NCBI RefSeq assembly: GCF_000373565.1
Contig: NZ_KB891799.1
Span: 62,001 to 126,000, forward strand
Direction: 5' to 3'
Source of the DNA: Streptomyces sp. HmicA12
GTDB taxonomy: Bacteria > Actinomycetota > Actinomycetes > Streptomycetales > Streptomycetaceae
DNA: 64,000 nt
The notes under the pieces were generated by a model. It was not told the origin of the DNA. It saw only the letters and a program-made list of their open reading frames with translations, and ran no database searches. Position numbers and translations under genes: made by a program. Positions 17,751-26,346 of this stretch are shown in pieces; within the stretch, counting starts at the first letter, position 1, and every line of letters starts with the position of its first letter.

Positions 17751-18935
17751 ATGACGCCCATGACCTCCAGCGCGCGCCCTCTCCTCAACCGCCGCCTCGC
17801 CGAGTTCGGGACCACGATCTTCGCGGAGATGTCGGCCCTCGCCCTGGCCACGAACGCGATCAACCTCGGGCAGGGATTCCCCGACACCGACGGCCCCGAG
17901 CAGGTGCGCGAGGCGGCGGTGCGGGCGCTGCGCGACGGGCGCGGCAACCAGTACCCGCCGGGCCCGGGCGTCCCCGAGCTGCGCACCGCGATCGCGGACC
18001 ACCAGAAGCGGCGCTACGGGATCGGGCTCGACGCCGACCGCGAGGTCCTCGTCACGGCGGGCGCCACCGAGGCCATCGCGGCGTCCCTGCTCGCCCTGGT
18101 CGAGCCCGGCGACGAGGTGGTCGCGTTCGAGCCGTACTACGACTCGTACGCGGCGAGCATCGCGCTGGCGGGCGGCACCCGGGTCCCGGTCACGCTGCGC
18201 CCGCACGACGGGCGCTTCCGCCTCGACCTCGACGAGCTGCGCGCCGCGGTCACCCCCCGCACCCGCCTCCTCCTCGTCAACACCCCGCACAACCCGACCG
18301 GCACCGTCCTCACCCGCGCCGAGCTGACCGCGATCGCCGAACTCGCCGTCGAGCGCGACCTCCTCGTCGTCACCGACGAGGTCTACGAGCACCTCACCTT
18401 CGACGACGCCGAGCACGTGCCGCTCGCCACGCTGCCCGGGATGCGGGAGCGGACGGTGACCATCGGCTCGGCGGGCAAGACGTTCTCCTTCACCGGCTGG
18501 AAGGTCGGCTGGGTGACGTCCTCGCCGGAGCTGGTGACGGCGGTCCGCTCGGCCAAGCAGTTCCTCACCTACGTCTCCGCGGGCCCCTTCCAGTACGCGG
18601 TCGCCGAGGCCCTCGCCCTCCCCGACTCCTACTTCACGGACTTCCGCGCCGACATGACGGCCAAGCGGGACCTGCTCTCGGCGGGCCTGACGGAGGCGGG
18701 CTTCTCGGTGTTCCGGCCGCAGGGCACGTACTTCGTCACGACCGACATCCGCCCGCTCGGCTTCGACGACGGCTTCGCGTTCTGCCGGGCGCTGCCGGAG
18801 CGGTGCGGGGTGGTGGCGATCCCGAACGCCGTCTTCTACGACGACCGGGCGGCCGGGGCCCCGTTCGTCCGCTTCGCGTTCTGCAAGCGCCAGGACGTCC
18901 TCGCGGAGGCGGTCGGCAGGCTGAAGCGGCTCTGA
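17751..18935 (+). CDS. Pyridoxal-phosphate-dependent aminotransferase (class I, KAT/YbdL-like)
   Basis: A 394-residue fold-type I aminotransferase. INLGQGFPDTDGP is the motif of the kynurenine/glutamine transaminase K and methionine aminotransferase subgroup. LVNTPHNPTGTVL binds the cofactor, VTDEVYEHL and the Schiff-base lysine in GSAGKTFSFTGWKVGW follow, and the substrate-carboxylate arginine is near the end in PFVRFAFCK. Two starts are possible, ATG 17751 and ATG 17760; the latter is better spaced from AGGAT. It is followed by a large palindromic repeat. The substrate could be methionine, aromatic amino acids or kynurenine, the last being of note given kynA/kynU in the window. Confidence 0.9.
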   Translation: MTPMTSSARPLLNRRLAEFGTTIFAEMSALALATNAINLGQGFPDTDGPEQVREAAVRALRDGRGNQYPPGPGVPELRTAIADHQKRRYGIGLDADREVLVTAGATEAIAASLLALVEPGDEVVAFEPYYDSYAASIALAGGTRVPVTLRPHDGRFRLDLDELRAAVTPRTRLLLVNTPHNPTGTVLTRAELTAIAELAVERDLLVVTDEVYEHLTFDDAEHVPLATLPGMRERTVTIGSAGKTFSFTGWKVGWVTSSPELVTAVRSAKQFLTYVSAGPFQYAVAEALALPDSYFTDFRADMTAKRDLLSAGLTEAGFSVFRPQGTYFVTTDIRPLGFDDGFAFCRALPERCGVVAIPNAVFYDDRAAGAPFVRFAFCKRQDVLAEAVGRLKRL

Positions 18936-18976
18936 CCGCGTCTGCCCCACGAGGGCTCGTTGCCAGGTGACGGCCG

Positions 18977-19153
18977 GTGGCCTCTTCTCGCGCAGTTCCC
19001 CGCGCCCCTGAGGCATGCGCTGCGCGCAGCCTCCCCTGGGCGAGCGAAGCTCGCATCTAGGGGCGCGGGGAACTGCGCGGGAAGAGGCCACCGGGCCGCA
19101 GGCGGCGACGAAGCCGATCTTTCAGGGGCGCGGGGAACTGCGCGACCAGCCAC
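18977..19153. repeat. Dispersed palindromic element, copies C (long inverted pair plus extra core)
   Basis: Two 34-bp arms at 18977-19010 and 19059-19092 are inverted copies differing at one base; each contains the GCGCAGTTCCCCGCGCCCCT core or its complement. A third core lies at 19123-19153 and runs on into GACCAGCCACGACGC as in copy B. The cluster fills most of the 323-bp gap between the aminotransferase and the PIG-V-like gene and probably terminates transcription of the former. Confidence 0.88.
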
Positions 19154-19258
19154 GACGCAACCGGCCCCCGGCGACGCACCCGACAACGCCCCCCGTGACG
19201 AACCCGGTCGGCGCAGCCCAGCTCGCGGACCCGGCACCCGCATTGCAGGGTTCTGGAT

Positions 19259-20455
19259 GTGACCGCGCCGAGCAACAGCACCGCCGTACTTGACGCCCCC
19301 TCAGCCTCCGCCCCCGCCCCGAGGGCATCCGCACGCCCCGCCACCGCCCTGCACGCCCTCACCCTGTTCGCCGCCGCCCGCCTGACCGGCATGCTCGCGG
19401 TCGCCCTCGACAGCCGGCTCTCCGGGCAGCAGCCCTTCGCGCTGCTCGGCCGCTCCTGGGACTCGCTCTGGTACCTCGGCATCGCGGCGCAGGGCTACGG
19501 CGCCCACACCCTGCACCCGGGCCCCGGCCTCGTCTACGCGGACCTGGCGTTCTTCCCGCTCTACCCGTGGCTGATCCGCGCCGTGCACACCGTGCTGCCG
19601 ATGCTCGGCGCGGGCGCCTGCGGCCTGCTGGTCGCCTGGGCGGCGGCCGCCGCCGCGGCGCTCGGCATCCACCGCATCGGGCTGCGGCTGCACGGCCCGT
19701 CGGTGGCCACGCTGCTCGTCGTGCTGTGGGGCGTGCTGCCGCACTCGGTGGTGCTGTCGATGGGGTACACGGAGCCGGTGCTCACGGCGTTCGCCGCGTG
19801 GTCGCTGTACGCGGTGCTCACCCGCCGCTGGCTGTGGGCGGGCACGCTCGCCGCGCTCGCCGGTCTGGCCCGGCCCAACGGCTTCGCGGTCGCCGCCGCC
19901 GTCCTGGTCACCGCGGGCTGGGAGATCGTCCGGCGCCGCGGCCGGGTTCCCCACAGGCTGTGGACGGGCGCGCTGCTCGCCCCGGCCGGCTGGGCCGCGT
20001 ACGTGCTGTGGGTGGGGATCAGGAAGGGCGACCCGCTCGGCGGGTACTTCGCGGTGCAGCGCGGCTGGGGATCGACGTTCGACTTCGGGCTCGGTTCGGC
20101 CCGGTTCACGAAGAAGATGCTGCTGCGCGGGGACGTGTTCATCTTCCCCGTGGCGCTGGGGATCGTGGCGGTGGCCGTGCTCCTGTACGCGCTGCTGCTC
20201 CTGGACCGGGCCCCGCTGCCGCTGCTCGCCTACAGCGGGGTGCTGCTCCTGATCGCGGTCTGCGGCTCCGGCTTCTTCGAGTCGAAGCCGCGCTTCCTGC
20301 TGCCCGCGTTCCCGCTGCTCCTGCCGCTGGCCTGCGCGCTGGCCAGAACGGCGAGAACCCGGCCCGCGCATGCCCTCCTCGTGGTGGGCGCGCTGGCCGG
20401 GCTCTCGGTGTCGTACGGGGCGTATCTGCTGGTGCACGCCGGCAGACCGCTGTAG
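19259..20455 (+). CDS. PIG-V-like membrane mannosyltransferase
   Basis: A 398-residue integral membrane protein with about nine hydrophobic helices. It resembles the GPI mannosyltransferase PIG-V family of actinobacteria: WDSLWYLGIAAQGYG carries the acidic first-loop motif, then FFPLYPWLIRAV, SMGYTEPVLTAFAAWSLY and GLARPNGFAVAAA. These enzymes use polyprenyl-phosphate mannose to mannosylate exported glycans or proteins. The start is GTG 19259, and an Ala/Ser/Pro-rich cytoplasmic N-terminus precedes the first helix. The gene converges with the YbjN gene, with 9 bp between them. The exact acceptor is unknown. Confidence 0.82.
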   Translation: MTAPSNSTAVLDAPSASAPAPRASARPATALHALTLFAAARLTGMLAVALDSRLSGQQPFALLGRSWDSLWYLGIAAQGYGAHTLHPGPGLVYADLAFFPLYPWLIRAVHTVLPMLGAGACGLLVAWAAAAAAALGIHRIGLRLHGPSVATLLVVLWGVLPHSVVLSMGYTEPVLTAFAAWSLYAVLTRRWLWAGTLAALAGLARPNGFAVAAAVLVTAGWEIVRRRGRVPHRLWTGALLAPAGWAAYVLWVGIRKGDPLGGYFAVQRGWGSTFDFGLGSARFTKKMLLRGDVFIFPVALGIVAVAVLLYALLLLDRAPLPLLAYSGVLLLIAVCGSGFFESKPRFLLPAFPLLLPLACALARTARTRPAHALLVVGALAGLSVSYGAYLLVHAGRPL

Positions 20456-20464
20456 ACGCAATGA

Positions 20465-21007
20465 CTACTCGGCGTCGTCGCCGGGCTTCTCGTCGCCCTC
20501 GGCGGAGTCGACGTCGGCCTCCAGGCCGAGCTGCTCCACCAGCCAGCGGTCGAACTCGATCGCGGCGCGCACCCAGCTGACGGTCGACGACACGAAGTGC
20601 TCCAGGGAGACACCGGTGCCGATCAGCATCTGGGCCTCGCCGATGAGGCGGACCTGGCCGTCGTCGTGGGTGTGGCTGTAGACCTTGGGCCACAGGGTGC
20701 GGCGGTTCCAGTCGTCGATGGACTCCAGGAGCTGCTGCTTGGCCTCGATCTCGTGCGGGCGGTCGTAGAACGTCCGCACCGAGAAGACCTGCTGGTCACC
20801 CTCGCCGCGGAACATGAAGTACGTACGGAACTCCTCCCACGGCGCCGCGAGGTCACCCTCGTCGTCGACGACGTGCTTGAGCTCCATCTGGTCGAGCAGC
20901 TGCTTGACGAGATCCTGGTCGGGAATGACGGGGCCCGCCGGTCCCGCCCCCTGCTGCTGCTGGGGCTGTCCCCCGAAATTCGGAATCGAGGACGGGTCGA
21001 TGCTCAC
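20465..21007 (-). CDS. YbjN-domain protein
   Basis: A 180-residue protein with a YbjN / type III secretion chaperone-like fold: FRTYFMFRGEGDQQVFSVRTF, then HDDGQVRLIGEAQM and an amphipathic helical C-terminus ending in an acidic tail (SAEGDEKPGDDAE). The N-terminus is Gln/Pro/Gly-rich. Bacterial YbjN proteins are linked to stress tolerance, but the mechanism is unknown. GTG 21007 is chosen over upstream codons because AAGGGAA lies 8 bp before it and the frame upstream reads as repeat and terminator sequence. Confidence 0.8.
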   Translation of the reverse strand: MSIDPSSIPNFGGQPQQQQGAGPAGPVIPDQDLVKQLLDQMELKHVVDDEGDLAAPWEEFRTYFMFRGEGDQQVFSVRTFYDRPHEIEAKQQLLESIDDWNRRTLWPKVYSHTHDDGQVRLIGEAQMLIGTGVSLEHFVSSTVSWVRAAIEFDRWLVEQLGLEADVDSAEGDEKPGDDAE

Positions 21008-21111
21008 GTGCTTGTTCCCTTCGTATGGATGGGCCCATCCTCTCTCGGGAGGCCCCCCCGGGGGCAAGCCCGGGCCGGTGTCTGCCGCGTCTTGTTCGCT
21101 GCGGGCTGCGG

Positions 21112-21150
21112 GCCGGCGGGGCTTCTCGCGCGGTTCCCCGCGCGAGCACC
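21112..21150 (-). terminator. Terminator of clpB, dispersed repeat copy D
   Basis: A perfect 9-bp stem CTCGCGCGG/CCGCGCGAG (21125-21133 and 21138-21146) with a TTCC loop, flanked by GGGG and CCCC that extend the pairing. It lies about 55 bp past the clpB stop and belongs to the same dispersed palindrome family. Confidence 0.75.
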
Positions 21151-21201
21151 CCACCACGACCTGCGCCCGGCGACGAAGCGAACCCGGCAGACGCGCCCCC
21201 G

Positions 21202-23808
21202 CTACAGCGTCTTCCCGGTGGCGGGCCCCACGATCAGCCCGTCCCCGAACGCGTCCACCCGTACCGTGTCCCCGTCCTTGATCTCGCCGGACAGGATCTG
21301 CTTGGCCAGGCGGTCGCCGATGGCCGTCTGGACCAGGCGGCGCAGCGGGCGGGCGCCGTACGCCGGGTCGTTGCCCTCGTCCGCCAGCCAGGTCAGGGCC
21401 GCGTCGGTGACGTCGAGCGTGAGACGACGGTCCGTGAGGCGCTTGGCCAGGCGGTCGAGCTGGAGTCCGGCGATGCGGCGCAGCTCGTCCTTCTCCAGGG
21501 CGGAGAAGACCACCAGGTCGTCGAGCCGGTTGAGGAACTCCGGCTTGAACGACGCCCGTACGACGTCGAGGACCTGCTGCTTCTTCACGTCGGCCGAGGT
21601 CGCCGGGTCGATCAGGAACTGGCTGCCCAGGTTCGACGTGAGGACGAGGATGGTGTTGCGGAAGTCGACCGTGCGGCCCTGGCCGTCGGTGAGGCGGCCG
21701 TCGTCGAGCACCTGGAGCAGGATGTCGAAGACCTCGGGGTGCGCCTTCTCCACCTCGTCGAGGAGCACCACGCTGTACGGGCGCCGGCGCACCGCCTCCG
21801 TCAGCTGGCCGCCCTCCTCGTAGCCGACGTAGCCGGGGGGCGCCCCGACGAGCCGGGCCACCGAGTGCTTCTCGCCGTACTCGCTCATGTCGATGCGGAT
21901 CATGGCCCGCTCGTCGTCGAAGAGGAAGTCGGCGAGCGCCTTGGCCAGTTCGGTCTTGCCGACACCGGTCGGGCCGAGGAAGAGGAAGGAACCGGTGGGC
22001 CGGTCGGGGTCGGCGATCCCGGCGCGGGTGCGGCGGACGGCGTCCGACACGGCGCGCACGGCCTCCGACTGCCCGATGAGGCGCCGGCCGAGCTCGTCCT
22101 CCATGCGCAGCAGCTTCTGCGTCTCGCCCTCCATGAGGCGTCCGGCGGGGATGCCGGTCCAGGAGGCGACGACGTCCGCGATGTCGTCGGAGCCGACCTC
22201 GTCCTTCACCATGGTGTCCCTGGAGACCTCCTCCTCGGCCTCCGAGGCTTCCTCCAAGTCCCGCTCCAGGGTGGGGATCTCGCCGTAGAGCAGCTTGGAC
22301 GCCGTGTCGAAGTCGCCGTCGCGCTGGGCGCGCTCGGCCTGGCCGCGCAGTTCGTCGAGCTTCTCCTTCAGCTCACCGACGCGGTTGAGGGACTGCTTCT
22401 CCTTCTCCCAGCGGGCGGTGAGGCCGCGCAGCTCCTCCTCCTTGTCGGCGAGATCGCGCCGCAGCTTCTCCAGACGCTGCCTGCTCGCGGGGTCGGTCTC
22501 CTTGCCGATCGCGAGCTCCTCCATCTTCAACCGGTCGACGGCGCGCTGGAGTTCGTCGATCTCGACGGGCGACGAGTCGATCTCCATGCGGAGCCGGGAG
22601 GCCGCCTCGTCGACGAGGTCGATGGCCTTGTCGGGGAGGAAGCGGGAGGTGATGTACCGGTCGGAGAGGGTGGCGGCCGCGACCAGCGCGCTGTCGGCGA
22701 TCTGCACCTTGTGGTGGGCCTCGTACCGCCCCTTGAGTCCGCGCAGGATCGCGATCGAGTCCTCGACGCTCGGCTCCGCCACCAGCACCTGCTGGAAACG
22801 GCGCTCCAGGGCCGGGTCCTTCTCGATCCGCTCCCGGTACTCGTCGAGCGTCGTCGCGCCCACCATGCGCAGCTCGCCGCGCGCGAGCATCGGCTTGAGC
22901 ATGTTGCCCGCGTCCATGGCGGAGTCGCCGCCGGCGCCCGCGCCGACGACCGTGTGCAGCTCGTCGATGAACGTGATGACCTGCCCGTCGCTCTCCTTGA
23001 TCTCGGAGAGCACGGTCTTCAGCCGCTCCTCGAACTCGCCGCGGTACTTCGCGCCCGCGACCATCGCGCCGAGGTCCAGCGAGACGAGCCGCTTGTCCTT
23101 GAGGGACTCGGGCACGTCGCCCTTCACGATCCGCTGGGCGAGGCCCTCCACGACGGCGGTCTTGCCGACGCCGGGCTCACCGATGAGCACGGGGTTGTTC
23201 TTGGTGCGGCGCGACAGCACCTGCACCACCCGGCGGATCTCCTGGTCCCGCCCGATGACGGGATCGAGCCGCCCTTCCCGCGCGGCGGCGGTGAAGTCGG
23301 TCCCGAACTTCTCCAGAGCCTTGTACGACCCTTCGGGATCCGGTGTCGTCACCCGTCGCCCTCCCCTGCTCTTCGCGAACGCCTCGGCCAGCTGCTTCGC
23401 ACCGGCCCCATTCTCGGTCAGCACGTCACCGGCCGCCCCGCCCTTGGCGGCGATGCCGATCAGCAGGTGCTCGGTGGAGAGGAACTCGTCGCCCAGCTCC
23501 TTGGCGCGCTCGGCGGCGTCGGCGATGACGGCGAGCAGCTCCCGGTTGGGCTGCGGCGGCGCGACGGTCGACCCGGCGACGCTGGGCAGGGAGCTCAGCA
23601 CCCGCTCGGCACCGGTCCTGACCTGCACCTGGTCGGCGTCCACGGCCGCCAGCAGGTCGGTGATGTTCGCGCTTGCTTGTCCTCCTTGCCCCTCCAGCAG
23701 GGCGAGCAGCAGATGTGCCGGGGTCAGATCCGGGTGGCCCCCGGACACGGCCCGGCTGCCGGCCGCGTTGATCGCGTCGCGGCTCCGGTTCGTCAGCTCG
23801 GCGTCCAC
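21202..23808 (-). CDS. clpB: ATP-dependent disaggregase ClpB
   Basis: Hsp100 chaperone of 868 residues that, with DnaK, rescues aggregated proteins. The N domain has two Clp_N repeats ([18 protein letters not shown] and a second [17 protein letters not shown]). NBD1 has Walker [10 protein letters not shown] and Walker [10 protein letters not shown], the long coiled M-domain spans roughly residues 400-520, and NBD2 has [14 protein letters not shown] and [13 protein letters not shown]. The open frame runs on to 24060, but the GTG at 23808 with GGAGGAG upstream gives the family's normal length. A HAIR operator lies about 105 bp upstream, so HspR repression is expected, as known for S. coelicolor clpB. 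Confidence 0.97.
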   Translation of the reverse strand: MDAELTNRSRDAINAAGSRAVSGGHPDLTPAHLLLALLEGQGGQASANITDLLAAVDADQVQVRTGAERVLSSLPSVAGSTVAPPQPNRELLAVIADAAERAKELGDEFLSTEHLLIGIAAKGGAAGDVLTENGAGAKQLAEAFAKSRGGRRVTTPDPEGSYKALEKFGTDFTAAAREGRLDPVIGRDQEIRRVVQVLSRRTKNNPVLIGEPGVGKTAVVEGLAQRIVKGDVPESLKDKRLVSLDLGAMVAGAKYRGEFEERLKTVLSEIKESDGQVITFIDELHTVVGAGAGGDSAMDAGNMLKPMLARGELRMVGATTLDEYRERIEKDPALERRFQQVLVAEPSVEDSIAILRGLKGRYEAHHKVQIADSALVAAATLSDRYITSRFLPDKAIDLVDEAASRLRMEIDSSPVEIDELQRAVDRLKMEELAIGKETDPASRQRLEKLRRDLADKEEELRGLTARWEKEKQSLNRVGELKEKLDELRGQAERAQRDGDFDTASKLLYGEIPTLERDLEEASEAEEEVSRDTMVKDEVGSDDIADVVASWTGIPAGRLMEGETQKLLRMEDELGRRLIGQSEAVRAVSDAVRRTRAGIADPDRPTGSFLFLGPTGVGKTELAKALADFLFDDERAMIRIDMSEYGEKHSVARLVGAPPGYVGYEEGGQLTEAVRRRPYSVVLLDEVEKAHPEVFDILLQVLDDGRLTDGQGRTVDFRNTILVLTSNLGSQFLIDPATSADVKKQQVLDVVRASFKPEFLNRLDDLVVFSALEKDELRRIAGLQLDRLAKRLTDRRLTLDVTDAALTWLADEGNDPAYGARPLRRLVQTAIGDRLAKQILSGEIKDGDTVRVDAFGDGLIVGPATGKTL

Positions 23809-23910
23809 GTGCCTGTTCTCCTCCATGTCCCGTGTACCTACGGAAACTCGACCACAGACTCTGCGTACAGAACCCTGCCTACAGAATCTGACTACACCAA
23901 CGTAGATAAA

Positions 23911-23931
23911 GTTGAGTCTATTCCACTCAAC
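23911..23931. promoter_or_regulatory. HAIR element (HspR operator) upstream of clpB
   Basis: GTTGAGT-N7-ACTCAAC, a symmetric match to the HAIR consensus CTTGAGT-N7-ACTCAAG with only the outermost base pair changed. On the minus strand its TTGAGT is spaced 16 bp from TATCTA, a plausible clpB -35/-10 pair, so HspR would occlude RNA polymerase. It also lies 29 bp upstream of the divergent F420-type gene. HspR control of clpB is established in S. coelicolor; here it is inferred from the site. Confidence 0.9.
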
Positions 23932-23959
23932 CTCGTGTCCGGGAGGTAAGTTCCCGGGC

Positions 23960-24373
23960 ATGGCCAAGCGGATCGACCTCGACACCCCTTCCGGCGCCTT
24001 TCTCAGCTTCTGGCGGGAACGGCACCTGTGCACCCTGACGACGCTGCGCGCCGACGGCACCCCGCACGTCGTCCCGGTCGGCGTGACCTACGACGCCGAG
24101 GCGCGGGTGGCACGGGTGATCACCGACAAGGGCAGCCGGAAGGTCGCCCACCTCATGGCGGGGACGGGGCGGGCCGCGGTCTGCCAGGTCGACGGCCGGC
24201 GCTGGGCCACGCTGGAGGGGCCGGCCACCGTGCACACCGACCCGGAGCGCGTCGCGGACGCCGAGCGGCGCTACGCGGAGCGGTACACGCGCGCCCCCCG
24301 GGTCAATCCGAACCGGGTGGTCATCGAGATCGCCGTGAGCCGCGCGACGGGCAACGCCGTCTTCGACGAGTAG
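23960..24373 (+). CDS. PPOX-class F420-dependent oxidoreductase-like protein
   Basis: A 137-residue split-barrel flavin/deazaflavin-binding protein. The sequence [20 protein letters not shown] followed by [14 protein letters not shown] is the pattern of the PPOX class F420-dependent enzymes of actinobacteria. These small enzymes use F420H2 to reduce diverse substrates; the substrate here is unknown. The start at 23960 follows GGGAGG. The gene is divergent from clpB and its promoter region contains the HAIR site, so heat-linked control is possible. It ends before a bidirectional stem-loop. Confidence 0.82.
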   Translation: MAKRIDLDTPSGAFLSFWRERHLCTLTTLRADGTPHVVPVGVTYDAEARVARVITDKGSRKVAHLMAGTGRAAVCQVDGRRWATLEGPATVHTDPERVADAERRYAERYTRAPRVNPNRVVIEIAVSRATGNAVFDE

Positions 24374-24403
24374 CCGGGTATCCGCGGAACCGCACGCAAA
24401 ACT

Positions 24404-24446
24404 GCAGCGGCGCCACCGTGTTTCAGGTTCACGGTGACGCCGCTGC
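24404..24446. terminator. Bidirectional stem-loop between convergent genes
   Basis: 17-bp arms GCAGCGGCGCCACCGTG and CACGGTGACGCCGCTGC with one mismatch and a 9-nt loop. It sits 30 bp after the F420-type gene and 43 bp after the end of the oppositely oriented Rieske-like gene. Confidence 0.8.
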
Positions 24447-24489
24447 GGGGGGAAGCACCTGCGCGATCTAGAACGACGGGGGTATCGCG

Positions 24490-24849
24490 TCAGGCACTGC
24501 GGGGGGTGGCTGTGGTGCGGGGGGACGTCCCTCGGGACGTCTGCGAGGCCTCGGGTCCTGCCTCGCCGACCAGCTGATGGTCACGCTGGTCGAGATTGAC
24601 GAAGATCATTCCGTACCGGACGACGGACCGCACCGGCTGTGGGGCGCCGCGCGGCCGACGCAGACACCGGAAGGCCCGGATGTCGTCGTCCTCCTCCCGC
24701 ACCACGACGATCGGCTCTCCGAACAGGGTGACCATGAGGGAATCACCCGGATTCGGAATCGCCGTCACGAGGTCGATCGTGTGCCAACCGGAGCGGTAGG
24801 CGATCGCCATCTCGCGGCGCAGGGTTCTGTCGTCGGGTGGGGTCATCAT
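24490..24849 (-). CDS. Small Rieske-like protein lacking iron-sulfur cluster ligands
   Basis: A 119-residue protein. Residues ~15-75 follow the start of a Rieske oxygenase domain: SGWHTIDLVTAIPNPGDSL, then GEPIVVVREEDDDIRAF, and later RYGMIFVNLDQ, matching the conserved strand after the cluster. Where CxHRGA should bind iron, the sequence reads CLRRPRGAP, and the ~30-residue stretch with the second CxxH pair is absent. It therefore cannot hold a [2Fe-2S] cluster. The tail is Ser/Thr/Arg-rich. Two adjacent ATG codons (24849, 24846) overlap the stop of the DSGWT-repeat gene (ATGATG over TGA), so expression is coupled. The function is unknown; it may be a structural or binding partner of the repeat protein. 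Confidence 0.72.
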   Translation of the reverse strand: MMTPPDDRTLRREMAIAYRSGWHTIDLVTAIPNPGDSLMVTLFGEPIVVVREEDDDIRAFRCLRRPRGAPQPVRSVVRYGMIFVNLDQRDHQLVGEAGPEASQTSRGTSPRTTATPRSA

Positions 24850-25205
24850 GCGGACACACCCGTCGGCATGTCCGTCCAGCCGCTGTCCATCGGGGCAGCC
24901 GCTTCCACACGGGTCCAACCACTGTCGGCCGGCCCCAGCTTCGCCGCTTCCACACGGGTCCAACCGCTGTCGGCCGGCCCCAGCTTCGCCGCTTCGACAC
25001 GGGTCCAACCACTGTCGCCCGGTCCCGGTTTCGCCGCTTCCACACGGGTCCAACCGCTGTCGCCGGGCCCCGGTATCGCTGCTTCCACGCTCGTCCAACC
25101 GCTGTCCGGCGGTTGCTGCGCAGAAAGAGCGCCGGCCGGGGCGCTGACGGCCACCGCGACAGAGAAGACAGCGGCGAGCAGCGACCCAATCAGTCTCACG
25201 CGCAT
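24846..25205 (-). CDS. Secreted DSGWT-repeat protein
   Basis: A 119-residue protein with a clear signal peptide (MRVRLIGSLLAAVFSVAVAV, then SAPAGALSA, cleavage near residue 29). The mature part is almost entirely five tandem 15-residue units of the form DSGWTRVEAAKPGPG plus a partial unit MDSGWTDMP. The DSGWT core is invariant; the linker varies (IPGPG, KPGPG, KLGPA). No catalytic motif, cysteine or anchor is seen. The repetitive exported form could be a structural, adhesive or signalling peptide, or a multi-core precursor that is cut into pieces; none of this is shown. It is coupled to the Rieske-like gene and divergent from two LuxR-type regulators. I do not recognise a described family. 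Confidence 0.78.
   Translation of the reverse strand: MRVRLIGSLLAAVFSVAVAVSAPAGALSAQQPPDSGWTSVEAAIPGPGDSGWTRVEAAKPGPGDSGWTRVEAAKLGPADSGWTRVEAAKLGPADSGWTRVEAAAPMDSGWTDMPTGVSA
24871..25107. repeat. 45-bp tandem repeat encoding DSGWT units
   Basis: Units begin at 24901, 24946, 24991, 25036 and 25081 with GCTTCCACACGGGTCCAACC (minor variants), period exactly 45 bp, preceded by a partial unit from 24871. The period keeps the reading frame of the minus-strand secreted protein. Confidence 0.93.
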
Positions 25206-25335
25206 AGTCGGCTTCGTCCTCACTTGATGGTCTCTTCTCCCCCGGCACCGACGACGATGGCTCATTACAGCCCGCTGATGCCACAGGAGAGATGCATCAT
25301 GTTCTTGCACGTTCAGGACCCTGGGGGGTGGAGAA

Positions 25336-26346
25336 ATGGTCACAAATGACTCACATCCGGCGCATCACCATGCCGTGACCGAGCTTTGTGCCGAAGGAAC
25401 CCGGCTGTACGCCGACGCGCTCCGCACGGGACGCGTGTCACGTGGTGACATCGAACCGGCGCCCTGTCTCCTGGAGTTCGCGCTGCTCCACCCGGATCCG
25501 GACGACGCGAACTGGCTCAGGCCGGTCCCCCCGTCGATCGCCCTGGCGCAACGGCTCCACCCGCTGGAGCGCGAGATCCAGGAACGCCGGCAGCTCTCGA
25601 TCGAACTGGTCGACTCCTTCGACCCGTTCATCACGATCAGCACTCAGGACACCACCGAGAGCCACGCGATCACCGTTCTCGAAGGGTTCGACCGGATCAA
25701 CTCGGCACTAAATTCGGCCACTGCCGAGTGCCACACCGAGATGCTCACCATCCAGCCCGGCGGCGGCCGCCCGGCCGACGCCCTCGACCAGGCGCTGAAG
25801 CGGGACCGGCCGCTCGCCGACCGCGGTGTCACCATCAGGACGCTCTACCAGCACACGGCCCGGCACAGCCAGGGCACCCTGGCCTACGTGGACCGCATCA
25901 CCGGCGGCAAGATCCAGGTCCGCACGCTGGAGGAGCTCATCGAGCGGCTCATCGTCATCGACCGCACCGTCGCGTTCATCCCGGCGAGCGACGACCGCCG
26001 GGTGGCGCTGGAACTGCGCCACCCGGGCATCGTGGAGTACCTCAGCAGGGTCTTCGAGCAGCTCTGGGAGCGCGCGGTCCCGCTGACCCAGGAGATCCCC
26101 TACAACGCCGCCCCCGACGGCATCACCGGCGTCCAGCGCTCCATAGCCAAGCTCCTCATCGAGGGCCACGTCGACGAGGCCATCGCCCGGCGCCTCGGCA
26201 TGAACGTACGGACCTGCCGTGCGCACATAGCCAAACTCGCCGCCGCTCTCGGCAGCGGGAGTCGCGCTCAACTCGGCTACCTGATAGCCCAGTCGGGACT
26301 TCTGGAGAAGGAGCCCGCACTGTCCACCGGGGGAGACGAAGCGTGA
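25336..26346 (+). CDS. LuxR-type regulator with PLD-like central domain (paralogue 1)
   Basis: A 336-residue regulator. The N-terminal region is shared with its paralogues (TELCAEGTRLYADALRTGRV). The central part (about 130-245) carries EMLTIQPGGGRP, TIRTLYQHTARHSQGTLAYV and RTVAFIPASDDRRVALELRHP, resembling the PLD-like domain of TrmB/LuxR-type actinobacterial regulators. The C-terminal LuxR helix-turn-helix is VQRSIAKLLIEGHVDEAIAR followed by NVRTCRAHIAKLAA. GGGTGGAG precedes the ATG. The stop overlaps the GTG of paralogue 2 (GTGA). It is divergent from the DSGWT-repeat gene with 130 bp between them, making that pair the likely target. Confidence 0.85.
   Translation: MVTNDSHPAHHHAVTELCAEGTRLYADALRTGRVSRGDIEPAPCLLEFALLHPDPDDANWLRPVPPSIALAQRLHPLEREIQERRQLSIELVDSFDPFITISTQDTTESHAITVLEGFDRINSALNSATAECHTEMLTIQPGGGRPADALDQALKRDRPLADRGVTIRTLYQHTARHSQGTLAYVDRITGGKIQVRTLEELIERLIVIDRTVAFIPASDDRRVALELRHPGIVEYLSRVFEQLWERAVPLTQEIPYNAAPDGITGVQRSIAKLLIEGHVDEAIARRLGMNVRTCRAHIAKLAAALGSGSRAQLGYLIAQSGLLEKEPALSTGGDEA

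Noticed and set aside
21025..23949. A 974-residue plus-strand open frame opposite clpB.
   Set aside because: Shadow of clpB caused by GC-rich third positions; no recognisable domain and no ribosome site.
24871..25107. CRISPR-like array because of regularly spaced repeats.
   Set aside because: The 45-bp units are contiguous, in frame with a secreted protein, and have no unique spacers or cas genes.
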